Shown here in pieces: positions 1 to 5,461 of a stretch of 15,597 bases of DNA. The notes under the pieces are model-generated. The model did not search any database and had not been told where the DNA came from. It saw only the letters and a program-made list of their open reading frames with translations. Position numbers and translations under genes: made by a program. Source of the stretch: Verrucomicrobiales bacterium (GTDB lineage Bacteria > Verrucomicrobiota > Verrucomicrobiia > Verrucomicrobiales > Verrucomicrobiaceae); the NCBI GenBank assembly GCA_003506995.1, contig DNXB01000534.1, positions 1-15,597 of the forward strand. Direction: 5' to 3'. Position 1 is the first letter of the stretch. Each line of letters opens with the position of its first letter.

Positions 1-407
1 ACACCGATCATTTTTCCGAATGGTGCTCCACAAGCGCCGCCGGAACGAGGCTCCGTGCGAGATGTGCGAAAAATGGTGTGGAGGTGTTCACCACGATCAT
101 CACGTCCCAGGAAAGTTCTGAAGGCTGGTTTGCCCTCATCAACCGCCATCCACCGGGGCAGCAGCAGGTGCCGATCTACGGACTTTACCAGCGCAGCCAG
201 AGTGCCTTGGGTGACATGTTCATGCTGCCTTTTGATTATGAGTCAGCGTTGCGTTTCGAGAGTGCGCGCCTGCTTCGTCTGCGGGTGGGCACGATGGATT
301 TGAAGATTGCGGCGATCTGTCTGGCGCATGCCGCAACGCTGCTTTCCCGCAATGCTGGCGACTTCACCAAAGTCCCTGGTTTGCAGTTTGAAAACTGGCT
401 CGATTGA
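1..407 (+). CDS. vapC: PIN-domain ribonuclease toxin, VapC family (5' end cut by window edge)
   Basis: The frame is open from base 3 to the TGA at 405-407 and gives 134 residues. It begins TDHFSEW, which matches the LDTDH start of VapC toxins, so only about five N-terminal residues lie outside the window. PIN-domain landmarks in order are the N-terminal Asp of TDH, the TTIITSQESSEGW segment carrying the central conserved Glu, and GTMDLKIAAI with the third acidic residue (Asp at about 99 of the visible part). The end, LLSRNAGDFTKVPGLQFENW, is the usual VapC C-terminus. Family members are Mg-dependent ribonucleases that cleave tRNA or rRNA and are held inactive by a VapB antitoxin, normally encoded just upstream; that gene would be outside this window. 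A GTG at 78 is an internal codon, not the start. Family assignment is firm; toxin activity is inferred. Confidence 0.9.
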   Translation, partial: TDHFSEWCSTSAAGTRLRARCAKNGVEVFTTIITSQESSEGWFALINRHPPGQQQVPIYGLYQRSQSALGDMFMLPFDYESALRFESARLLRLRVGTMDLKIAAICLAHAATLLSRNAGDFTKVPGLQFENWLD

Positions 408-419
408 ACCTTTCCCGCC

Positions 420-1271
420 ATGCTCTCTCTAGATCTCTGCACCTTTGATCCCGGCCTGCGCGTCAAATCACCCGCCGCCTTTGCCGCCGAGGTGACGGAA
501 TGTGTGGAGACGTCGTGGGATGACGGGGCGGACATCGTGCTGCTGCCGGAGTTCACCTGGATGGGGCTGGAGCCGTTGGTGGAGCCGGCATCCCTGCGGC
601 GGGTGGCCGAGTGCTTCTGGGTGGAGCTGTTTCCCACGCTGAAATCGCTGCTTTGCCGCCCGGACAAGGCGGTGGTGCTGGGTACGGTGCCGTTTTGGGA
701 CGCGGAGCGTGAGGTGCTGCACAACCGGGCGCCGATACTCCTGGGCGACCGTGTTCTGCATCAGGACAAGCTGCACCTGACGCCGTGGGAGAGCGCGTTT
801 GTCCCAGGCCGTGAGTTGCGCCTGTGGGAGTTCGCGGGGCTGCGTTTTGCGGTGGTGATCTGTCTGGACATCGAGATTCCAGAGCTGAGCGCCCGTCTGC
901 GTGGCGCGGGTGTCGATGTTCTGCTGGTGCCGAGCGCGACGGAGACGGTGCTGGGTGTCGAGCGCGTTGACCGCTGTGCTTCGGCACGGGCGGTGGAGCT
1001 GGGCTGCGTGGTCGGGGTCAGCCATCTGACCGGGAAGGCGGCGTCAGAGTTGATCGACGAGAACGTGGGCCGCACGGCGGTTTATTTTCCCTCCCAGGCG
1101 GCATTTCGTGACTCGCCGCGCTGGGTGGAAGGCGAGATCGTGGCCGCTGGTGTTCACAAGCAGCGGGTGGTGCTCGAACCGCGCGCGCTGGAGCGGATGC
1201 GACGCATGCGGCAGGAGACGAACCCCTCGTTGCTGTCGGTCTTGCCGCACTTTGAGATCGTGCAGGAGTGA
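420..1271 (+). CDS. Carbon-nitrogen hydrolase, nitrilase superfamily
   Basis: This 283-residue cytoplasmic protein shows the nitrilase fold signatures. The Glu-Lys-Cys triad is visible: Glu44 in VLLPEF, Lys117 in HQDKLHLTPWE and Cys148 in VVICLDIEIPEL. Family members hydrolyse nitriles, amides or carbamoyl groups through a cysteine thioester. The segment after the nucleophile (LLVPSATE, then RARAVELG-like ASARAVELGC) is the usual C-terminal half, and the length is normal for a stand-alone amidase. The closest type may be the predicted amidohydrolases often found next to GNAT genes, but the substrate cannot be read. ATG 420 is the first start and lies 12 bp after the vapC stop, so co-transcription with the toxin is possible although no functional link is evident. 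No clear Shine-Dalgarno sequence precedes it. Its stop is 13 bp from the end of the convergent transpeptidase gene. Confidence 0.9.
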   Translation: MLSLDLCTFDPGLRVKSPAAFAAEVTECVETSWDDGADIVLLPEFTWMGLEPLVEPASLRRVAECFWVELFPTLKSLLCRPDKAVVLGTVPFWDAEREVLHNRAPILLGDRVLHQDKLHLTPWESAFVPGRELRLWEFAGLRFAVVICLDIEIPELSARLRGAGVDVLLVPSATETVLGVERVDRCASARAVELGCVVGVSHLTGKAASELIDENVGRTAVYFPSQAAFRDSPRWVEGEIVAAGVHKQRVVLEPRALERMRRMRQETNPSLLSVLPHFEIVQE

Positions 1272-1284
1272 TCCGCAGGATTTC

Positions 1285-2121
1285 TCAGGCCCGTGACTTC
1301 GTTTTGACCGAGGTCTGGCCGACGACCTTGTCCTCGGGCTGGGACACCGCCGTGGGAGCCCGGTAAAGGATCGTCGCCGGTCCGAGTTTCGTCCTGGCCT
1401 TCGCCTCGTTTTCTGCGGCGCGTTTCTTCTCGCCCTCGCTCGGGACGACTTTCGCGATCTCAATCGGCAGGCCCTGTGCGTCAGCAGGCGCTTGCAAGGC
1501 AGGGGAGCCATCGTCGGTCACAGGCGGCTCCGTGGCACCGCGAGGCAGGTGGTTTTTGGTGATGACGACGTTGGCACCGATGTTCACCGTGTTGAACAGA
1601 TCGACCACATCCTTCATGCCCATGCGCACGCAGCCGTAGCTGGCCGGACGGCCAAGGTTTTTCTCCTCGGGAGTGCCGTGGATGTAGATGAAGCGGTTGA
1701 AAGTGTTGCGGTTGGTCTTCTCGGTGCCTTTGAGCCAGAGGATGCGGGAGACGATGGGGTCACGCCCCGGAGCGTTCGGTTTCAACACCTCGCCATTCCA
1801 GCGGCGGCTTTTCAGGACGGCGCCGGCAGGCAGGCCGTGGCCGATTTTTGCCACGATCTCGCATTTGCCCAGCGGCGTGCGGTTGCTGCCCTTCTGATCT
1901 CCCAGCCCGAACTTTGAGGTGGAAATGTCGTATTGCTTCGCAAGTTTTCCATCCGTGCTGTAAAGGCCGAGCTTCTGATCTTTCACACTGACGACCACGG
2001 CACCCTTGGGTGACGTGGAGGTGCATTGGCTAAGACAACCAGCCATCACGAGACAAGCGGCAGCCTTGAACAGGCACGACGCTGATCGGAGAGATTCGGG
2101 AATCCGGTCAAATAACTGCAT
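1285..2121 (-). CDS. L,D-transpeptidase (YkuD domain), probable lipoprotein
   Basis: This 278-residue exported protein has a hydrophobic leader (LFKAAACLVMAG) ending in a lipobox-like MAGC with the acceptor Cys at residue 29, so membrane anchoring by lipid is likely. The YkuD catalytic domain spans about residues 40-190. The signature is complete: His148 in YIHGTPEE, then SYGCVRMG with nucleophile Cys164 and Arg166. These enzymes form 3-3 peptidoglycan cross-links or attach proteins to peptidoglycan using a cysteine nucleophile in the periplasm. The tail after about 195 is Ala/Pro/Lys-rich, lacks a recognisable domain and is probably disordered. The ATG at 2121 is the only start that gives a full leader. 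It is divergent from the GNAT gene across 167 bp and convergent with the nitrilase gene. Confidence 0.94.
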   Translation of the reverse strand: MQLFDRIPESLRSASCLFKAAACLVMAGCLSQCTSTSPKGAVVVSVKDQKLGLYSTDGKLAKQYDISTSKFGLGDQKGSNRTPLGKCEIVAKIGHGLPAGAVLKSRRWNGEVLKPNAPGRDPIVSRILWLKGTEKTNRNTFNRFIYIHGTPEEKNLGRPASYGCVRMGMKDVVDLFNTVNIGANVVITKNHLPRGATEPPVTDDGSPALQAPADAQGLPIEIAKVVPSEGEKKRAAENEAKARTKLGPATILYRAPTAVSQPEDKVVGQTSVKTKSRA

Positions 2122-2288
2122 GTGTTAGAAGTGTGATATAAACTAAGATATTCGCAAGCCTGAATTAACGCCGTGTTTAACGTTGTTCACACCGTGTTAT
2201 TTCGCAAGACCCGTGCCATTTCAACGATTGAAGGCTTGCTCGAACCTATGGTAGCCTCCTTTTCGCATCTTTCCACCCCCGATCCTTC
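2122..2288. promoter_or_regulatory. Divergent intergenic region with spaced direct repeats
   Basis: This 167-bp stretch separates the divergent transpeptidase and acetyltransferase genes, so it should hold promoters for both. It is more AT-rich than its surroundings, especially around 2130-2150. Two direct-repeat pairs are visible: TTCGCAAG at 2151-2158 and 2201-2208, and CCGTGTT at 2171-2177 and 2192-2198. The second pair is 21 bp apart, which is two helical turns. No convincing -35/-10 pair was found on either strand. The repeats could be operator half-sites, but this is inference. Confidence 0.35.
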
Positions 2289-2771
2289 ATGAACGACGCC
2301 CCGCTCATCATCCGCCCCTACCGTGCCAGCGATCTGCCCGAACTGCGGCGCATCACGGTCGAATCCTTTGGCAGTGTGGCCCTGGAGCAGATGCTGGAGC
2401 ACAAGTTTGGAGTCTGGAACGGCCGGGACTGGAAGGCGCGGAAGGCCGATCACATCGACGATGACGTGGCCGCATGCGCCGAGGGCTGCTTTGTCGCTGA
2501 GCGTGAGGGGGAGATTTACGGCTACATCACCGTCCGCCTGGACCGGATCAATGGCAAAGGCCGCATCCCGAATCTGGCCGTGGTCGAGGCCGCCCGTGGT
2601 CTCGGCCTGGGGCGCCGCCTGATCGTGCATGCGCTCGATTTCATGCGGGATGAGGGGATGAAGCTCGCCCAGATCGAAACCATGGCCTCCAACGCCATCG
2701 GCCAGCACCTGTATCCGAGCTGCGGATTTGAGGAAGTCGGCAGGCAGGTTCACTACGCGATGCGGCTCTGA
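2289..2771 (+). CDS. GNAT-family N-acetyltransferase
   Basis: This 160-residue protein is a single GNAT domain. It starts with the typical LIIRPYRASDLPELRRI strand-helix. The acetyl-CoA-binding motif A is seen as NLAVVEAARGLGLGRRLI, with the pyrophosphate loop RGLGLGR at residues 103-109. Motif B follows as GQHLYPSCGFEEVGRQ, where the Tyr and the CGFEEVG turn are typical. Family members transfer an acetyl group from acetyl-CoA to an amine on a protein, antibiotic or metabolite; nothing here fixes the acceptor. An unusual insert of roughly 20 residues (about 40-60, GVWNGRDWKARKADHIDDD) sits between the first helices and the central sheet. ATG 2289 gives a complete domain. The gene lies just upstream of the RNA helicase on the same strand. 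Confidence 0.9.
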   Translation: MNDAPLIIRPYRASDLPELRRITVESFGSVALEQMLEHKFGVWNGRDWKARKADHIDDDVAACAEGCFVAEREGEIYGYITVRLDRINGKGRIPNLAVVEAARGLGLGRRLIVHALDFMRDEGMKLAQIETMASNAIGQHLYPSCGFEEVGRQVHYAMRL

Positions 2772-2885
2772 TCCCTCTGCGGGTTTGCATTGTCCCGCAA
2801 ACTGGCCGATAAACCCCGCCTTATCTCTCCAGACACGCTTGTGACCACCCCACGCCGCACCGATTCCGCCCCGAAGAAAACCTCC

Positions 2886-4475
2886 ATGCTCAGCCGTCTG
2901 AAATCCGGTCTGAAGAAAGTGCTGCGCCTCGGCAAAGGCAAGAAAACTGAAAGCAAGGACCACGCCAAAGAGCCGCCGCATCACGCGCCCACCATTCATG
3001 CTCACAAACGTCCGCATGACGCCCACGGAGAGCACAAACCACAAGGAGAACGCCCGTCCCGCTTTGAAAAACGCGATGACCGCCCCCGCCGTGCTCCTGC
3101 TGGCGAACGCGGTGAGCGCCCAGAGCGTGGCGCCCGCCCGCCTCGTGGTCGTGAGCGTGGTGAACGCTCCGGCGGCGGCGGTGGACGCGAGCGCGGCCCG
3201 CGTGAGGAACGCCCTGCCCGCGAAAACCACGCCCCCGTCGCCCCGCCTGCTCCGCCCTCCGTGCCGGAAGGCCCGTATCCCGAGGCCTTTGAAGTCCTCG
3301 GCCTTTCCCCCGCTGTCCTCGCCGCTGTGCGTGAGACCGGCTATGAAAAGCCCACCACGATCCAGGAGCTTTCCATTCCGATCATTCTTCAAGGCCGCGA
3401 TGTGATCGGTGCCTCGCAGACCGGCACCGGCAAGACCGCCGCCTTCGCCCTGCCCACGCTGACACGTCTCGGCGCGCCTGGAAAATTCCGCGTCCTCGTC
3501 CTTGAGCCCGTGCGCGAGCTCGCCGCCCAGGTCGTCGAACAGTTTGAAAAATACGGCAAGCACACCGGCCTGCGCGCGCTCCTCGTCCATGGCGGCGTCG
3601 GCTACGAAAAACAGCGCAAGGGTCTCCAGGAAGGCGTCGATATCGTCGTCGCCACGCCGGGCCGCCTGCTCGACTTCATGGGCGAAGGCATCGCCGACTT
3701 GCGCAATGTCGAAGTCCTCATTCTCGACGAGGTGGACCGCATGCTCGACATGGGCTTCCTCCCCGACGTGCGTCGCATCGTCGAAAAGACGCCTGCCACC
3801 CGTCAGACGCTGTTCTTCTCGGCCACCATGCCGCCGCAGATCAAGAACCTTGCCGATTTCGCCCTCAAAGACCCGGAAAGCGTCGAAGTCGGCATCCGCT
3901 TCTCCGCCGCCGAGACCGTCAGCCATTACATGTATCCCGTTGCCGGTGATCAGCGCGAGGAACTGCTGCTCGCCATCCTCAAGCAGACCCATTTTGAGAG
4001 CGTCATGATCTTCACCCGTACCAAGGTGCAGGCCGACAAGCTCTACGCCGCCATCGACCGCCTCGGCGAGTACAAAGTCGCCGTCATGCACAGCGACATC
4101 GGCCAGAAAGACCGCGAGCGCGCTCTCCAGGGCTTCCGCAGCGGTGAATTCGAGATCATCGTTGCCACCGATCTCGCCGCCCGCGGCCTTGATGTCAGCG
4201 GCGTCACCCATGTGATCAACTTCATGGTCCCCGAGCACTCGGAGGATTACGTCCACCGCATCGGCCGCACCGGCCGTGCGCAGAAAGAGGGCGATGCCTT
4301 CACCTTGTTTGCTGCGGATGAAATCATGAACGTCGCCTCCATCGAGCGCCTCATCGGTCAAAAAATCGAGCGTCGGAAGCTCGACGGCTTCAAGTACACC
4401 TTCACCACCGTGCTTGATGATGAAGACCGCGCCCGAGCCATCCTCACTGGCAAGAAAAAGAAACGGCGGCGGTAA
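2886..4475 (+). CDS. DEAD-box ATP-dependent RNA helicase, RhlE-like
   Basis: The protein has 529 residues when read from ATG 2886 (MLSRLKSGLKK). The frame stays open upstream to TTG 2790 and GTG 2841, but those extra residues are featureless, so the ATG is preferred. Residues about 20-130 form a basic, low-complexity Arg/Gly/Glu/Pro tail. The two RecA domains follow with all motifs in order: Q motif (Gln160), motif I SQTGTGKT (Lys183), Ia PVRELA, TPGRL, motif II DEVD (281-284, Val in place of the usual Ala), SAT (312-314), VATDLAARGLDV and HRIGRTGR (457-464). It ends in a KKKKRRR run. Such enzymes unwind RNA duplexes in ribosome assembly, RNA decay or cold adaptation. The RhlE assignment rests on the ERLIGQKIERRKLDGF tail after motif VI and on general similarity. 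It follows the GNAT gene by 114 bp. Confidence 0.96.
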   Translation: MLSRLKSGLKKVLRLGKGKKTESKDHAKEPPHHAPTIHAHKRPHDAHGEHKPQGERPSRFEKRDDRPRRAPAGERGERPERGARPPRGRERGERSGGGGGRERGPREERPARENHAPVAPPAPPSVPEGPYPEAFEVLGLSPAVLAAVRETGYEKPTTIQELSIPIILQGRDVIGASQTGTGKTAAFALPTLTRLGAPGKFRVLVLEPVRELAAQVVEQFEKYGKHTGLRALLVHGGVGYEKQRKGLQEGVDIVVATPGRLLDFMGEGIADLRNVEVLILDEVDRMLDMGFLPDVRRIVEKTPATRQTLFFSATMPPQIKNLADFALKDPESVEVGIRFSAAETVSHYMYPVAGDQREELLLAILKQTHFESVMIFTRTKVQADKLYAAIDRLGEYKVAVMHSDIGQKDRERALQGFRSGEFEIIVATDLAARGLDVSGVTHVINFMVPEHSEDYVHRIGRTGRAQKEGDAFTLFAADEIMNVASIERLIGQKIERRKLDGFKYTFTTVLDDEDRARAILTGKKKKRRR

Positions 4476-4910
4476 ACTTGGCCCTTCCGAACGGTACATC
4501 GCCCATCGGCCTCCGAGTACTCCCTGTCAGAGGAACACCCGCGTCTTCCGCAGCGGACTGGTTCCTGTGCATCCACAGCGGCAAGACATGCCCCCAGCTT
4601 GTCCACGGCACCGCGCTGGCTGTGGTGGGATGTGAGGTGATCACCGCTTCACCGTTCGTACGGCGACGATTCGTCGCCTCACAGGTCGATTGTCACATCA
4701 GCCATCCCCACGTTGAAACATGCCTCCCCATGCCTAGCGGTGAAAATATTTCCAGGGCGTTTTAGCATTTGAAAATCAATCCTTTGGTTAGGTCATCTTA
4801 AGTTGTATGACGATGTTACTGGAGGGCGGTATTGATCTCCGATCCGCATTTGAGGTAATCTCATTGGAAATTCGGGAAAAATCATGAGCACCGTTTCTCC
4901 AACGATTCAT
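4476..4910. other. Convergent intergenic stretch, no supported gene
   Basis: Nothing recognisable is encoded here. One frame is open from TTG 4478 to 4765, but its translation has no domain, signal or family features. The left part is GC-rich; about 4741-4883 is clearly more AT-rich. A perfect 8-bp palindrome with one central base, GGCGACGA-T-TCGTCGCC, lies at 4662-4678. A weak sigma70-like pair, TTGATC (4832-4837) and TAATCT (4856-4861) with an 18-bp spacer, faces the repeat array to the right. No clear Rho-independent terminator for the helicase gene was seen. Confidence 0.5.
4662..4678. repeat. Short perfect palindrome
   Basis: The arms GGCGACGA (4662-4669) and TCGTCGCC (4671-4678) are exact reverse complements around a single T. 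The one-base centre makes it a better candidate for a DNA-binding palindrome or a remnant of a dispersed repeat than for an RNA hairpin. It is not followed by a T-run, so it is not a standard terminator. Confidence 0.4.
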
Positions 4911-5004
<94 letters not shown>

Positions 5005-5036
5005 AACTGACGGACAGGGCTGTCAAGGAGCCGTTT

Positions 5037-5246
5037 CAAACTGGGTGGTTGAGCGTTCAGATCGCGCGGTCGGAGCTTCAAATAGAGCCGTTGGACTCCC
5101 AAATGATGGCGTCGGGTGTCCAAACGTCACGGGTGCCTGCCCGAACGCCTCGGTTGTTGAGCCAGATGATCGGGTCGTCTTCTCCAGCCACCCGGTTGTT
5201 CGCCCAAATCGCCGCGTCGGCAGCTCAAACCATCCCGTCAGGAGAG
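5037..5246. repeat. Degenerate 21-bp tandem repeat, 10 units
   Basis: Ten consecutive 21-bp units start at 5037, 5058, 5079, 5100, 5121, 5142, 5163, 5184, 5205 and 5226 with no length variation. Unit position 1 is C in all ten, positions 2-4 are mostly AAA, and the core at 10-15 follows SSGTYG, with position 12 G in all ten and positions 13 and 15 T and G in nine. The rest of each unit varies freely. On plus the array reads as heptapeptides of the type N-x-x-V-V/G-x-P/S in one frame and Q-I/M/T-x-x-x-x-x in another; on minus it reads as T-T-x-x-F-G-x. Which frame, if any, was ever translated cannot be decided. Confidence 0.85.
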
Positions 5247-5361
5247 GAAAGCAGGAACCACAGATGCACACCGCAAGCCAGGAACGCGGAGCGCGGACGC
5301 CCCCCCGTCCGCATCCATTCAATCAGCAGTCCAATGAGGAAGCCAGGAAAGCAGGAACCAC
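5245..5361. repeat. 17-bp direct repeat pair 100 bp apart
   Basis: The 17-mer AGGAAAGCAGGAACCAC occurs at 5245-5261, directly after the 21-bp array, and again exactly at 5345-5361. The intervening sequence differs and contains a GC-rich hairpin. A related AGGAAC occurs between them at about 5280. The pair may be the remains of a duplicated or dispersed element; no transposase or ORF is associated. Confidence 0.7.
5293..5312. repeat. GC-rich inverted repeat
   Basis: The arms GCGGACG (5293-5299) and CGTCCGC (5306-5312) are perfect reverse complements around a loop of six C. A second hairpin sharing the GGAC/GTCC core, CGGAC-TCAC-GTCCG, lies at 5375-5388. They lie in the 3' flank of the giant gene (read on minus) and could form RNA stems, but neither is followed by a T-run on either strand. 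Confidence 0.5.
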
Positions 5362-5400
5362 TCAAGCCCGAAGACGGACTCACGTCCGCTGCTACGACAA

Positions 5401-5460
5401 ACAACCGTCAACAACCGTCAACAACCGTCAACAACCGCAAACAATCGCCAACCACCGCAG
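5401..5460. repeat. 10-bp tandem repeat ending next to the giant gene's stop codon
   Basis: Six 10-bp units are visible. The first three are identical (ACAACCGTCA) and the next three decay progressively (ACAACCGCAA, ACAATCGCCA, ACCACCGCAG). The array ends one base before the stop codon of the minus-strand giant gene (TAA, 5464-5462), so it would be the first transcribed sequence after that gene. Confidence 0.85.
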
Positions 5461-5461
5461 C

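Noticed and set aside
1272..1284. Terminator between the convergent hydrolase and transpeptidase genes
   Set aside because: The 13-bp gap contains no inverted repeat or T-run.
2187..4499. 770-codon open frame on the minus strand opposite the acetyltransferase and helicase genes
   Set aside because: It lies antisense to two clearly recognisable proteins, has an Ala/Gly/Asp-rich composition and no domain. Long antisense frames are common in GC-rich coding DNA.
4478..4765. 95-codon plus-strand frame starting with TTG just after the helicase stop
   Set aside because: There is no ribosome-binding site, no recognisable domain, and overlapping frames of similar length exist on both strands.
5023..5322. 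99-codon minus-strand frame reading T-T-x-x-F-G-x heptads
   Set aside because: The periodicity follows from the 21-bp repeat, and the upstream 30 residues are unremarkable; no basis to prefer it over the plus frames.
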